DNA from: Actinomadura luteofluorescens
GTDB lineage: Bacteria > Actinomycetota > Actinomycetes > Streptosporangiales > Streptosporangiaceae
Assembly: GCF_013409365.1 (NCBI RefSeq)
Contig: NZ_JACCBA010000001.1
Coordinates: forward strand, 4,960,001 to 5,024,000
DNA: 64,000 bases
Direction of reading: 5' to 3'
Positions 7,887 through 18,416 of the stretch are shown here, piece after piece. Positions within the stretch are counted from its first letter, which is position 1, and every line of letters begins with the position of its first letter. Made by a program: the position numbers and the translations under genes. The notes under the pieces were generated by a model that saw only the letters and a program-made list of their open reading frames with translations, ran no database searches and was not told the DNA's origin.

Positions 7887-8792
7887 CTAGGAGAACGCCG
7901 CGGCTACCGTGTCGGTGAGGGCCGCGCCGGCCGTGCCGTCCGGGTCGAGTTCCGGGTCGTAGATGGCGATGTGCATGCCCACCGCGCGCGGGCTCGCCAC
8001 CAGCGTCCGGAGGACGGACGCCAGTTCCTCGAACGACAGGCCGTCCGGGTTGGGGGAGTCGACGGCCGGCATCACGCTCTTGTCGAGGATGTCGGCGTCC
8101 AGGTGGATCCAGTACCCCTCGATCGGAGCGGCCTCCAGATGCGCCCGCGCCCCCTCGGCGGCCGCGCCCGCGCCGTGCTCGCGGATGTACTCGATCGGGA
8201 AGCGGCGCACGCGCGAGGCCTCGAACGCGTCCAGGTCGAACAGCTCGAAGTCCTCGGGCTCCCGCTGGACGCCGATGTGCGCGACGTGCTCCTCCGCCAC
8301 GTAGGGGCGCAGCCCCTCGACGTCGGTGAGGGCGGCGGGGCCGTGCCCGGTGACGAGGCCGAGCGCCGACCCGCCCGCCGTCAGCCGTCCCGCGGCCGCC
8401 GACGGGTCGCGCCGGGGCGAGTAGTCGTCGTGCCCGTCCAGATGCGCCAGCCCGTACGCGCCGCGGCGGCGCAGCGCGAGCATGGGGCCGAGGAGGATGC
8501 CGCAGTCACCGCCGAGCACCATCGGGAACTCGCCCCGGTCCAGCACCTCGCCGACGCGGGCCGCGAGCCGCTCGGTGTAGTCGGCGAGGCCGGGGCCGTT
8601 CAGGTAGCCGGTGTCGTGGTCCGGGCCGAACACGTAGGGCGGCGGGTCCACGCGGCCGGCGTCCTCGGCCCGCAGGCGGCCGACGATGTCGTGGCCGCGC
8701 AGCGCGCGGGCCAGCCGGCGCACTCCGGGCTCGTGACCCTCCCGCGGCGGGCGGAGCCCCAGGTTGGACGGTGCGTCGAGCACTGCGATCAT
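7887..8792 (-). CDS. Ureohydrolase (arginase/agmatinase/formimidoylglutamase superfamily)
   Basis: This 301-aa protein is a binuclear Mn-dependent hydrolase that cleaves a guanidino or formimino group. The metal-binding motifs are visible: GGDCGI (about residues 94-99), AHLDGHDD (about 118-125) and HLDADILDKS (about 226-235). The N-terminus IAVLDAPSNLGLRPP and a C-terminal acidic helix fit family length. The gene diverges from the S15-type hydrolase, with 95 bp between starts. The sequence does not fix whether arginine, agmatine or another guanidine is the substrate; the family is certain. Confidence 0.9.
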   Translation of the reverse strand: MIAVLDAPSNLGLRPPREGHEPGVRRLARALRGHDIVGRLRAEDAGRVDPPPYVFGPDHDTGYLNGPGLADYTERLAARVGEVLDRGEFPMVLGGDCGILLGPMLALRRRGAYGLAHLDGHDDYSPRRDPSAAAGRLTAGGSALGLVTGHGPAALTDVEGLRPYVAEEHVAHIGVQREPEDFELFDLDAFEASRVRRFPIEYIREHGAGAAAEGARAHLEAAPIEGYWIHLDADILDKSVMPAVDSPNPDGLSFEELASVLRTLVASPRAVGMHIAIYDPELDPDGTAGAALTDTVAAAFS

Positions 8793-8887
8793 TCCTGCAA
8801 TCTAGAACACCGTGGCAACCCGGCATACCACCCGAAAGCCGGAACGTCCGGAAGCTCAGCAGCAGACGGAACGGAAAGGGACGTCCG

Positions 8888-10480
8888 ATGACCGCTCCGG
8901 GACGACTCGTCGACCGCCTCCTCGGCCTCCCCGAGCCGGCGTCCCCGCACGCCGAGTCGGCGCGGGACCTGCGGGTGCCCATGCCGGACGGCGTCGTGCT
9001 CGTCGCCGACCTGTACCGGCCGCGCGGCGCGGGACCGCTGCCCGTCGTGCTCATGCGCACCCCCTACGGCAAGCGGCAGGCCGTCGTCCGGCTGTTCGCC
9101 GGGGTCCTGGCCCGGCGCGGGTTCCAGGTCGTCGTGCAGGACGTGCGCGGCGTCTTCGGGTCGGGCGGCGAGTTCCACGCGTTCCACGACGAGAAGGACG
9201 ACGGGCTGGCCACGCTCAAGTGGCTCCGCGCGCAGCCCTGGTGCGACGGAAGGGTCGCGATGGTCGGCGCGAGCTACCTCGGGTTCACCGAGTGGGCCGT
9301 CGCGCCCTACGCGGACCCGCCGCTCGCCGCGATGGGGCTGGGCATCACCTCGTCCGAGTTCGCCAGCTCCTTCTACCCCGGTGGTGCCCTCGCCCTGCAC
9401 AACACCCTTGTCTGGTCGTCCTTGATGGGCACGCAGGACGAGAGAAGGCGGCCGTTCCACAACAGACGCGTCCGGCATGCGATGCGGCACCTGCCGGTAG
9501 GTGAGGCCGACCTCGCGGCCATCGGACGTCCGGAATCGTTCCTGCGTGAGGTCGCGTCCCACGCCGGGCCGGGCGACGACTTCTGGAAGGGCACCGACCA
9601 CAGCGCCGCCGTCCCCGCGACCACCACGCCCACCACGATGGTCACGGGCTGGTGGGACCTCTTCTTGCGCGGCCAGCTCAGGGACTTCGCCGCAATGCAC
9701 GCGGAGGGACGCCAGGTCCGCATCACCATCGGTCCCTGGGGACACGACGCCAAAGCCCTCCGCGCGACGCTCCACGACCAGGTCTCCTGGCTGAACGCCC
9801 ACCTGAACGGCGACCAGGCCCAACTTCGCAGGGCGCCGGTGAGGCTTCACCTGCAACAGGCCAACACCTGGCTGGACTTCGGCCAGTGGCCCCCTCCCGA
9901 GACCAGGCCCACGCCGCTCTACCTGTCCCGCGGCCTCGTCTGGGACGAGGCCGACGCGGACCCCGCCACGTTCACCTACGACCCCTTCGACCCGACCCCC
10001 AACGTCGGCGGCCCGCTCCTGTCACCCGGCAAGGGAAAGCAGCGCGACAACGGCCCGCTCGAACGCCGGGACGACGTGGTCGTCCTCACCGGCGCGCCGC
10101 TGACCGAGGACCTCGACGTGATCGGGCCCGTCTCGGCGACGATCCACGTGCGCACCAGCACCGGCCGGGGTGACCTGTTCGTCCGCCTCTGCGACGTCGA
10201 CCGGAGCGGCGTCTCCCGCAACGTCACCGACGGCATCCTGCGCCTCACGTCCACCGGGACCGTTCGCGCCGAGATCGAGATGCACCCGACCGCGTACCGC
10301 TTCCGGCGCGGCCACCGCCTGCGCGTCATGCTCGCGGGCGGCGCGTTCCCCCGCTTCGCCCGCAACCACGGCACTCCGGAGCCCGCGGGGCAGGCCGTCG
10401 CGGCCCGGCGCACCCGTTTCGAGGTCTTCCGCGACGCCGACCACCCCTCCGCCCTCCACCTCCCCGTCTGGAGACCCTGA
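8888..10480 (+). CDS. CocE/NonD family hydrolase (X-Pro dipeptidyl-peptidase S15-like)
   Basis: This 530-aa alpha/beta hydrolase resembles cocaine esterase and Xaa-Pro acyl-peptidases. The S15 domain begins at VPMPDGVVLVADLYRPRG. The nucleophile is probably S129 in GASYLGF, the acid is in the DLFLRGQLRDF region, and the base is H in ITIGPWGHD. The C-terminal X-Pro DP beta-sandwich starts at about residue 345 (FTYDPFDPTPNVGGPLL) and includes DLDVIGPVSATIHV. No signal peptide is seen. The ATG at 8888 follows AAAGGGACGTCCG; an upstream in-frame extension is rejected for lack of a ribosome site. Confidence 0.9.
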   Translation: MTAPGRLVDRLLGLPEPASPHAESARDLRVPMPDGVVLVADLYRPRGAGPLPVVLMRTPYGKRQAVVRLFAGVLARRGFQVVVQDVRGVFGSGGEFHAFHDEKDDGLATLKWLRAQPWCDGRVAMVGASYLGFTEWAVAPYADPPLAAMGLGITSSEFASSFYPGGALALHNTLVWSSLMGTQDERRRPFHNRRVRHAMRHLPVGEADLAAIGRPESFLREVASHAGPGDDFWKGTDHSAAVPATTTPTTMVTGWWDLFLRGQLRDFAAMHAEGRQVRITIGPWGHDAKALRATLHDQVSWLNAHLNGDQAQLRRAPVRLHLQQANTWLDFGQWPPPETRPTPLYLSRGLVWDEADADPATFTYDPFDPTPNVGGPLLSPGKGKQRDNGPLERRDDVVVLTGAPLTEDLDVIGPVSATIHVRTSTGRGDLFVRLCDVDRSGVSRNVTDGILRLTSTGTVRAEIEMHPTAYRFRRGHRLRVMLAGGAFPRFARNHGTPEPAGQAVAARRTRFEVFRDADHPSALHLPVWRP

Positions 10481-11038
10481 CCACTCCGCCGGCGCGATCG
10501 CGCAGGCCGCCCATCGCGCCCGAACGCGTAGCGTGTTCCGTTCGTCGCACACAGTGGCCCGTTCGCCGACAAGGCCGGGCAAAGCCGCGATGGCCTGGCG
10601 AACCCTCGCTACGTTCTTCCCATCCGCTGGACGGTCGGCGCGAGCCGCTTCGGGGGGAGCGGCGGGTTCTGCGTCCGCGCCGAGACCGCGACGGCGGAAC
10701 GGGGGGAGAGGGGTCACTCGGGGGGAGTGGCCCCTCCGTCCGTTTCCGGGGTCCGGCCAAGGCCGGCGTCCGGCGTGTCGGATGGCGCGGGCGCCGCCGA
10801 CGCGGTGGCGGGCGCCGCCGCATAAATGGGGATCTCCCCTCACGGGCCTCTCGGCGCGCTGTCCCATTTCTAGGTAAAGGAATCGCCGCACCCATTCCAG
10901 TGGCCCCGCGCCTCGGGTCAAGAGGACGGAGATCACGACGTCCTGCGGACTTTTCCGATCTGACGGGAAAAGGCGTTTCAGGGGGCCTGGATCGAAAAAT
11001 TGACCCCGGGGGAGTCGACTTCGCGGCACGGCTGCGGA
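10481..11038. other. Gene-poor stretch with hairpin
   Basis: About 560 bp carry no convincing open frame. An 11-of-12 hairpin (GAGGGGTCACTC at 10708-10719 with GAGTGGCCCCTC at 10725-10736) could end a transcript or form a leader structure. A less GC-rich run around 10930-11000 (a TTTTCC/GGAAAA dyad at about 10950-10973) is the best promoter area for the small gene that follows. Nothing else was recognised. Confidence 0.4.
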
Positions 11039-11050
11039 ATGGTCTCCCGC

Positions 11051-11302
11051 ATGGATTCACGAATTCGAGCCGCGGGCGGGGCGTCCGGCCCCGTCCAGTG
11101 GCTGCTGGCCTTTCTCGGCGCCCGCGAGAAGGCGCTGCGCACGCACTCCGGGACCGCCTCCGGGCCCGCGGAGTGGCTGCTGGTCTTCCTGGAGGTCGAA
11201 CGCGCCGGGCCCGCCGCCCGGCGACGCCCGGCCGCCCTGCCGTCCCGGCGCGGCAGGACCGAGGAGCCACCGTTCGGCCGGCTGTCCGCCCGCAGCGCGT
11301 AA
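11051..11302 (+). CDS. Small protein with duplicated ASGPxxWLLxFL motif
   Basis: The 83-aa product contains two copies of the same unit, ASGPVQWLLAFLGAREKA and ASGPAEWLLVFLEVERAG, separated by eight residues (LRTHSGT and neighbours). The rest is a basic Pro/Arg-rich tail. Its TAA lies 9 bp before the next ATG, whose ribosome site AAGGAAGG abuts the stop, so the two are probably co-transcribed. The start is uncertain: ATG 11051, ATG 11039 or TTG 11000. The conserved duplication in both DNA and protein argues that this is coding. The family is unknown; amphipathic WLLxFL helices suggest a membrane or protein partner. Confidence 0.5.
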   Translation: MDSRIRAAGGASGPVQWLLAFLGAREKALRTHSGTASGPAEWLLVFLEVERAGPAARRRPAALPSRRGRTEEPPFGRLSARSA

Positions 11303-11311
11303 AGGAAGGTC

Positions 11312-12115
11312 ATGACCATCGAGATGCTCCTCGCCGCCCTGATCGGCGGCGCGATCGGCCTCGCCGAGCTCGTCGCGCGCTACCGCGACCGGCCCGCCGC
11401 GGCCCTGCTCTCCCCGGGCGGGCTGCTGTTCGTCTTCGTCAACGCCAGCGCGTCGATCGTCGCGCTGATCGCGGTGACCGCCTCCGGCTGGACGTTCGGG
11501 CTGCCCGCCACCACACCCCCGGCGAGCCTCGTGGTCGTCCGGGTCATCGCCGCCGGCCTCGGCTCCGCGGCCGTGCTGCGCATGTCGTTCGCCCCCGCGC
11601 AGGGCCGCGGCGCCGGCACCGGCCCCATCGCCCTCCTCAACGGCATCCTGCGGCTCGCCGACGGCGAGCTGGAACGCAAGCGCGCGCTCAGCAGGCTGTC
11701 GCACGACGACCTGGTGGGGCTGTCGTTCGAACGCGACCACGCGGCCCTCGCCGAGCTGTGCTGCCACCTCATGCGCGAGTTCGACCTGGCGGAGGCGCAG
11801 CGGCTCGGCGGCCTGGCGGCCGAGCTGAGCGGCCGCGACGACCTCACCGACGCAGACAAGCTGGACTGCTGGGGGCTGGAGCTGACGCGTCTCGTCGGTG
11901 AGCGCGCCCTCCGGCAGGCGGCGCGCCGGCTGCGGGACCGGCCCCGCGACGAGGCCCGCCCGGCGGCCGAGCCCGGGCAGCGCCCGGCCGTCCCGGCGCC
12001 CGACCACGACTACCTGGTCGAGACCGCGCCGCCGCGCCCCTCCGTCGCCAAGACCTCCCGCCTCGCGCCGAGCGCGAACGGCAGGCCGGAACGCAAATCG
12101 TTCAGCGACGCCTGA
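11312..12115 (+). CDS. Membrane protein of unknown function with cytosolic C-terminal domain
   Basis: This 267-aa protein has an N-terminal membrane part. Hydrophobic stretches lie near residues 5-19 (LLAALIGGAIGLAEL), 31-55 (LLSPGGLLFVFVNASASIVALIAV) and 70-90. A soluble helical region of about 170 residues follows, with LSHDDLVGLSFERDHAALAELCCHLM and a disordered Pro/Arg tail. The ribosome site is AAGGAAGG. It is immediately downstream of the small WLLxFL gene. A strong bidirectional terminator follows its stop. No enzymatic motif was recognised. Confidence 0.7.
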   Translation: MTIEMLLAALIGGAIGLAELVARYRDRPAAALLSPGGLLFVFVNASASIVALIAVTASGWTFGLPATTPPASLVVVRVIAAGLGSAAVLRMSFAPAQGRGAGTGPIALLNGILRLADGELERKRALSRLSHDDLVGLSFERDHAALAELCCHLMREFDLAEAQRLGGLAAELSGRDDLTDADKLDCWGLELTRLVGERALRQAARRLRDRPRDEARPAAEPGQRPAVPAPDHDYLVETAPPRPSVAKTSRLAPSANGRPERKSFSDA

Positions 12116-12126
12116 CACCCCGTGAG

Positions 12127-12166
12127 ATACCGGTGCGCCCCTCCGGCGGGGCGCACCGGTATTTTC
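12127..12166. terminator. Bidirectional intrinsic terminator
   Basis: A perfect 15-bp stem, ATACCGGTGCGCCCC (12127-12141) with GGGGCGCACCGGTAT (12148-12162), has a 6-base loop and is followed by TTTT. It lies between the convergent membrane-protein gene and the 63-aa minus-strand gene, so it can serve both. Confidence 0.9.
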
Positions 12167-12198
12167 GCTGGACGGGCACGCGCCGCCGGGACCGGCGG

Positions 12199-12390
12199 CT
12201 ATTTCGGCCGGGCGGAGAGGGCCGTCTCGGAGTCGTCCCGCGCCTCCAGCGCCGCCGCGATGCGGTGCAGCGCCTCCGCCATCGAGACGAGCGCCTGCAC
12301 CTGCGCGGCGGCCATGAGATTTCCCGGCGAGGGATCGGCGGCCTGCGCCTCCGCGGCCGCTTCGCAGGCCTGCTGGTTCCACCAATGCAC
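12199..12390 (-). CDS. Small hypothetical protein, 63 aa
   Basis: The product MHWWNQQACEAAAEAQAADP.. is mostly a single Ala-rich amphipathic helix (MAAAQVQALVSMAEALHRIAAALEARDD). Its end faces the strong shared terminator at 12127-12166, supporting a real transcription unit. The ATG at 12390 has only a weak ribosome site. A short dyad (ACCGA-TTCTAT-TCGGT, 12393-12408) lies just upstream. The family is unknown. Confidence 0.5.
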   Translation of the reverse strand: MHWWNQQACEAAAEAQAADPSPGNLMAAAQVQALVSMAEALHRIAAALEARDDSETALSARPK

Positions 12391-12494
12391 GTACCGATTC
12401 TATTCGGTGGCACGAATGCGGAACATTGCGCCGCGCCGCCCCGCAGCCGGCACGGAAAAGGCTTTGCCGGCACCGGAATTGAAAGGACCCCGCC

Positions 12495-12854
12495 GTGACC
12501 ACCGAACCCCGCGCCGCACCGCCCGCAGGACCACCGCACTGGACCGGAAAGCCGGTGCGGCGACTGACCACCGCGGAACTCGCCGAGGCCCTCGCATATC
12601 TGGAAAGGCACCGCCCGGACGACGACGTCCTCGGCCGCGCCCTCGCCGGCGAGTTCGCCCGCCGGACGGCCGCCGCGGAGTTCGCCCGCCGCGCCGCCGC
12701 CGACCGCCGCGACGCCCGGGAGGGCGGCCCCGGCAGGGACGACGGCCCCGGTGGACGGCGCGCCCCCGGAGAGCCCCGCCCCGCCTCACAGGACCTCGAC
12801 GGGCCGCGCCGCCCGCCCCTGACGCCGCCGGGACGTCCGCGGACCTCGCAGTGA
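12495..12854 (+). CDS. Hypothetical protein with disordered C-terminus, 119 aa
   Basis: The GTG start follows GAAAGGACCCCGCC. The first 60 residues can fold (PVRRLTTAELAEALAYLERHRPDDDVLGRALAGEFARR). The rest is Arg/Pro/Gly-rich low-complexity sequence, including a repeated AAEFARR unit. It precedes the DUF488 gene by 47 bp and may be co-transcribed. No function was recognised. Confidence 0.5.
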   Translation: MTTEPRAAPPAGPPHWTGKPVRRLTTAELAEALAYLERHRPDDDVLGRALAGEFARRTAAAEFARRAAADRRDAREGGPGRDDGPGGRRAPGEPRPASQDLDGPRRPPLTPPGRPRTSQ

Positions 12855-12901
12855 GCCGTGGGGTGGCGCGTCACTTCCGTGACCCTGGGTATGGACGCGC
12901 C

Positions 12902-13273
12902 ATGGAGGTACGGCTGCGCAGGGTGTACGAGTCGCCGACGGACGAGGACGGGAAGCGGATCCTGGTCGACAGGGTGTGGCCACGGGGCCTGTCGAAGGAC
13001 AAGGCCCACCTGGACGAGTGGGAGAAGGACGTCGCCCCCTCGACCGAGCTCCGCAAGTGGTACGGCCACGACGCCGCCAAGTTCGAGGAGTTCACCCGCC
13101 GCTACGACGCCGAACTGGCCGAGCCGGAGCGCGCCGCGGCCCTCGACCACCTGCGTGAGCTCGCCGGGCAGGGCACCGTCACCCTGCTCACCGCGACCAA
13201 GGACGTCGACCGTAGCCAGGCCGCGGTCCTCGCCGCCAGGCTCCGCGGGGCCGACGGGCCCTCCCGCGCCTGA
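12902..13273 (+). CDS. DUF488 family protein
   Basis: This 123-aa protein matches the widespread DUF488 family. It has the typical start (VRLRRVYESPTDEDGKRILVDRVWPRGLSKDKAHLDEWEKDVAPS) and the conserved LRKWYGHDAAKFEEFTRRY and TVTLLTATKDVDRSQAAVLA. The molecular role of the family is not established. The ATG at 12902 was chosen because residues 1-10 already match the family start. Confidence 0.88.
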   Translation: MEVRLRRVYESPTDEDGKRILVDRVWPRGLSKDKAHLDEWEKDVAPSTELRKWYGHDAAKFEEFTRRYDAELAEPERAAALDHLRELAGQGTVTLLTATKDVDRSQAAVLAARLRGADGPSRA

Positions 13274-13458
13274 TCGCAACCCGTTCTGGGGTTTCTGGAC
13301 GTCGCGCGTCAATTCGCCGTTCACCTGAATGGAACGATCCTTTCCACTGCCGCCTTCAAAGGGCTGGCATTGGACGTTCCATCTCCCCTGATCGCGCCCC
13401 GCAAAAGAGGGTCCTTCATCTTTTCGGGTCTCGCGGAGGGAAAGTGAAAAAGCGACGA

Positions 13459-13487
13459 TTGACCCCTCTGAGCAGGTAAGTTTACGC
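13459..13487 (+). promoter_or_regulatory. Probable promoter of the DUF4360 gene
   Basis: TTGACC (13459-13464) and TTACGC (13482-13487) are separated by 17 bp, 35 bp upstream of the ATG. The flanking 13330-13500 DNA is noticeably AT-richer than its surroundings. Confidence 0.4.
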
Positions 13488-13521
13488 TCCCTTTGCGCAG
13501 GTCCCAGCGAGGAGGAATCGC

Positions 13522-15695
<2,174 letters not shown>

Positions 15696-15868
15696 GCTGT
15701 GTTTCAAAGTCCCGGCCCACTTCGCTCGCCTGGCGGCTCGCTACGTGACCTGGCCTGGGCGAACGCGGCATCGCTTCGCGATCTGCCCAGTTCCGCTCGC
15801 CTCCGGCTTCGCTCCACCGGGCAGGTCACGCGTTCGCGCGCGTGGCCGGGGCCACTTCGAGACAGGCT
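15696..15868. mobile_element. MITE-like intergenic element with imperfect terminal inverted repeats
   Basis: About 173 bp start right at the gdhA stop with GGCTGTGTTTCAAAGTCCCGG. They end with an imperfect inverted copy (CCGGGGCCACTTCGAGACAGGC, near 15847-15867). Internal inverted pairs, such as CGTGACCTG (15744-15752) with CAGGTCACG (15822-15830), would fold the whole unit into one long hairpin. It encodes no protein. This could be a miniature mobile element or a REP-like unit. No target duplication could be confirmed. Confidence 0.45.
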
Positions 15869-15885
15869 TTAGAACTCCGTCCACG

Positions 15886-15920
15886 GCATGTCCGGAGGTG
15901 CCCACCGCCTCCGGACATGC
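15886..15920. terminator. Perfect 13-bp hairpin
   Basis: GCATGTCCGGAGG (15886-15898) pairs with CCTCCGGACATGC (15908-15920) over a 9-base loop. It lies beyond the inverted-repeat element and may be the original gdhA terminator, displaced by the insertion. The remaining DNA to 16054 holds nothing recognisable. Confidence 0.5.
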
Positions 15921-16054
15921 TCATGCGGGCTTCGGTCCACCTGAGCCGCCGTACCCCGCCCGGCAACGGGCCATGACCTGCCGCAGGCGGGCCGCCGGGT
16001 GCTTTCCGCGCGGCCGGAGGGCTCAGAGAGGACCGTCCTGGGCATGGACGGAGA

Positions 16055-16603
16055 GTGAACGCGCAATCGCGAAGAGCTCGCGTCCGGCCCCTGGTGCGGG
16101 TGGCCGTGCGCACGACGCTGATCACGGTCGCTCTGATCGCCGTCTACTTCACGGCCCCGCTGAACAGGGCGTTCACGCTGGTCACGGGAGTGGTGCTGAG
16201 CGCGGCGCTGCTCGCGCTGGGGGTGCTCGTCGCGTGGCAGGCGAGGTCGATCGCGCACTCGCACTCCCCAAGGCTCCGCACCATCGAGGCCCTGGGGACG
16301 ACCGTCGCGCTGTTCCTGCTGGTGTTCGCCTCCAGCTACCGCCTGATGAGCCACGACACGCCGCCCGGCTTCTCCGAGCCGCTGACGCACATCGACGCCC
16401 TGTTCTTCACCATCACGATCTTCACGTCGGTGGGTTTCAGCGACATCGTCCCGATCTCCCAGACGGCCCGCGCGCTGACGGCCGTGCAGATGCTCGGCGA
16501 CCTGGCCTTCCTCGGCATCGTGGCCAAGGTCTTCCTTGAGGCCATGCGCCAGGGCGTCGAACGCAGGGCCAACGAGCCCCCCGACGATGCCGGAGACCGC
16601 TGA
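16055..16603 (+). CDS. Two-pore-helix potassium channel family protein
   Basis: This 182-aa integral membrane protein has hydrophobic helices near residues 18-38, 40-62 and 78-98. A pore region follows, FFTITIFTSVGFSDIVP (about residues 120-137), where SVGFSD stands in for the canonical TVGYGD filter, and then a last TM (AVQMLGDLAFLGIVAKVFLEAM). It lacks a voltage sensor or RCK domain. The GTG start follows ACGGAGA. Variation in the filter (Phe for Tyr, Ser for Gly) is seen in prokaryotic Ion_trans_2 proteins, so selectivity for K+ is likely but not certain. Confidence 0.8.
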   Translation: MNAQSRRARVRPLVRVAVRTTLITVALIAVYFTAPLNRAFTLVTGVVLSAALLALGVLVAWQARSIAHSHSPRLRTIEALGTTVALFLLVFASSYRLMSHDTPPGFSEPLTHIDALFFTITIFTSVGFSDIVPISQTARALTAVQMLGDLAFLGIVAKVFLEAMRQGVERRANEPPDDAGDR

Positions 16604-16662
16604 CCCTGGCGCCCGTCGCCCTTCTGGTGGCCCATGCCACCTGACACCCGGCGGGAAGCTCC

Positions 16663-17040
16663 TCACCAGGTGGAGGGGAACATGCGGTGTTTGAGGAGCG
16701 CGTCGACCTGGTCGGCGGCGCGTTCGGTGTCGTCGCAGGGGGAGAGGTAGCCGCGTCTGCCTCGTCCGGCCTCGTAGAAGGCCCAGTTCCGGCCTGGCGT
16801 TGCGCGGACGCTCACCGTGAGCCGGACGTGGTCGTCGGGGCTGAACGCGAGGACCAGCAGCAGTGGACGCCAGGTGGGGAGGTCGTCGGTCTGGTAGTGC
16901 TTGACGCACCGGTAGCCCCTGGTCTCGATCGCGGCGGCGAGCAGCTCCAGGTACAGGATCGCCGTGGCGCGCCCGAGCCGGTCCCGCCACCGCAGCAGGT
17001 GCCGTCCCGCCCGGACGATCAGCGGGCGCAGCGGGCCCAT
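16663..17040 (-). CDS. Hypothetical protein coupled to ATP-binding regulator
   Basis: The 125-aa product starts inside the end of the upstream ATP-binding gene (22-bp overlap), indicating translational coupling. It contains WRPLLLVLAFSPDDHVRLTVSVRATPGRNWAFYEAGRGRRGYLSPCDDTERAADQVDALLKHRMFP. This pattern is met in actinomycete proteins encoded beside RsbW-like ATPases. No catalytic motif was recognised. Inferred role: a partner of the anti-sigma-like ATPase. Confidence 0.65.
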   Translation of the reverse strand: MGPLRPLIVRAGRHLLRWRDRLGRATAILYLELLAAAIETRGYRCVKHYQTDDLPTWRPLLLVLAFSPDDHVRLTVSVRATPGRNWAFYEAGRGRRGYLSPCDDTERAADQVDALLKHRMFPSTW

Positions 17041-17417
17041 ACGACCTTTCCCTCCTCGTTGAGCGGCCGGACGCCCCAGTCGCGGACGAGCTCGGAGATC
17101 AGCGGCAGGCCGCGCCCGCTCACCGCCTCACGGTCCTCGGGCCGGACGACCGGCAGCTCCGCACCCTCGTCCCAGACCTCGATGACGGTCACGGCCTCGT
17201 GCGCGTCGGGGAAGACGCGCACCACGATGAGCCCGAACCCCACGTGCCTGTAGGCGTTGGTCACCAACTCGGTAACCACGAGTTGCCCCACGTAGTCGTC
17301 GGCGTGGCCCAACTCCCGGAACCGCTCCGCCAGGTAACGGCGCGCCCTCGCGGGCGCGTGCACCGATGGCGCCATCACCAGCCCCGGACTCTCCGGCGCA
17401 AGAGCAAGCGTTGACAT
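17019..17417 (-). CDS. ATP-binding protein (HATPase_c_2, RsbW-like) of a WhiJ-type module
   Basis: This 132-aa GHKL protein shows N-box VVTELVTNAYRHVG, G1 VWDEGAELP and G2 SGRGLPLISELVRDWGV. In actinomycetes such ATPases sit beside XRE-DUF5753 and DUF397 genes and take part in developmental and antibiotic control. Here it diverges from exactly such a pair at 17622-18592. The ATG at 17417 is followed by the expected N-terminus, with ribosome site GGGGGTT upstream. The partner sigma factor is not in the window. Confidence 0.88.
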   Translation of the reverse strand: MSTLALAPESPGLVMAPSVHAPARARRYLAERFRELGHADDYVGQLVVTELVTNAYRHVGFGLIVVRVFPDAHEAVTVIEVWDEGAELPVVRPEDREAVSGRGLPLISELVRDWGVRPLNEEGKVVWARCAR

Positions 17418-17505
17418 GGGTGAACCCCCTCAGCCTCGATGGCGTTCCATCCGAACGGGCCCTTCGCGTCAAACCGGAAGATACCCCTCGAATCACTCTG
17501 CGTAG

Positions 17506-17535
17506 TTGAACGACCACCATGAAGTCATGTAACGG
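17506..17535 (+). promoter_or_regulatory. Candidate promoter for the XRE-DUF5753/DUF397 pair
   Basis: TTGAAC (17506-17511) and TAACGG (17530-17535) are 18 bp apart in the AT-richer divergent spacer. A direct repeat of GCTTTCA follows (17563-17569 and 17573-17580), together with a run of nine Cs before the ribosome site. Confidence 0.35.
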
Positions 17536-17621
17536 AGTAGGATTTCAGGGGAGCAGGGAAGTGCTTTCAAAACGCTTTCATCTGCTGCCGTGGCCATTCC
17601 CCCCCCCGGGCTGGAGGCGCC

Positions 17622-18416
17622 GTGTCGACGCACAAGAGGATCAAGCCCGAGTTCCTGAGTTACGGAGCGGAGGTGAGGCGTCTTCGCAAGGCCGCCGGCC
17701 TGAACCAGCAGCAACTCGCCGACCTGGTCAACGTGACGCGCAGCTACGTCACGCAGGTCGAGTCCGGACGGACGCGGTGCCGCCGCGACTTCGCCCTCCG
17801 GCTGGACCGGGCCCTCAAGTCGGGCGCGACCCTCGTCGAGGCGTGGGACGAGCTACTAGAATCCATCAAGTCCGACAAGTACCCCGAGTTCTTCGCCAAC
17901 TTCCCGAAGGCCGAGCAGTCCGCTAGCCTGCTCCGCGCCTTCGAGGAGCGAATAGTTTACGGCCTGTTTCAAAAAGAGGCGTACGCTCGCGCCCTTCTGG
18001 ACGACGAGGACGCCCTCAAGAACAGGATGAGGCGTCAGGATATTCTGCACCAGAAACCCGGCCCCGCCGTCTCGGTCGTGATGGACGAGACCGTGCTCTA
18101 TCGTGAAGTAGGCGGGCGGGAGGTGATGAGGGAACAGTTGGAACATCTCATTGAACTGTCGCACAGGGACAGGGTCTGCCTGCAGATAGCCCCGATCTGC
18201 TACATAAGAAATGTGTGGACTCCATTTGCGATCGCCACGCTCCCCGACCAGCGGCAGATCGTCTACACCGACAATGCTTACGGTGGCGAGACGACGACCA
18301 GTCCGAGGCATGTGGCCCTGGTGAGTGAGACATTCGTCATGCTGCAGGGAGAGGCATTGAACGTGCGGGACACGAGAGAGTTGATCCGAAAGGTGATTGA
18401 CGAGAGATGGACTTGA
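17622..18416 (+). CDS. XRE-family HTH regulator with DUF5753 (WhiJ-like)
   Basis: This is a 264-aa DNA-binding regulator. The HTH_3 domain occupies residues 13-70 (LRKAAGLNQQQLADLVNVTRSYVTQVESGRTRCRRDFALRLDRAL). DUF5753 follows from about residue 80 (FEERIVYGLFQKEAYARALL..PAVSVVMDETVLYREVGG..LQIAPICYIRNVWTPFAIATLP). The GTG start at 17622 has CTGGAGGCGCC upstream. It overlaps the DUF397 gene by 10 bp. In Streptomyces the WhiJ/DUF397 pairs act as a repressor and its small modulating partner; the same is inferred here. Confidence 0.93.
   Translation: MSTHKRIKPEFLSYGAEVRRLRKAAGLNQQQLADLVNVTRSYVTQVESGRTRCRRDFALRLDRALKSGATLVEAWDELLESIKSDKYPEFFANFPKAEQSASLLRAFEERIVYGLFQKEAYARALLDDEDALKNRMRRQDILHQKPGPAVSVVMDETVLYREVGGREVMREQLEHLIELSHRDRVCLQIAPICYIRNVWTPFAIATLPDQRQIVYTDNAYGGETTTSPRHVALVSETFVMLQGEALNVRDTRELIRKVIDERWT

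Noticed and set aside
17563..17580. Direct repeat GCTTTCA in front of the XRE gene, similar to half of the GAAAGCGCTTTC operator
   Set aside because: The halves are direct, not inverted, and are separated differently from the three pectin-type promoters, so I did not add it to that regulon.
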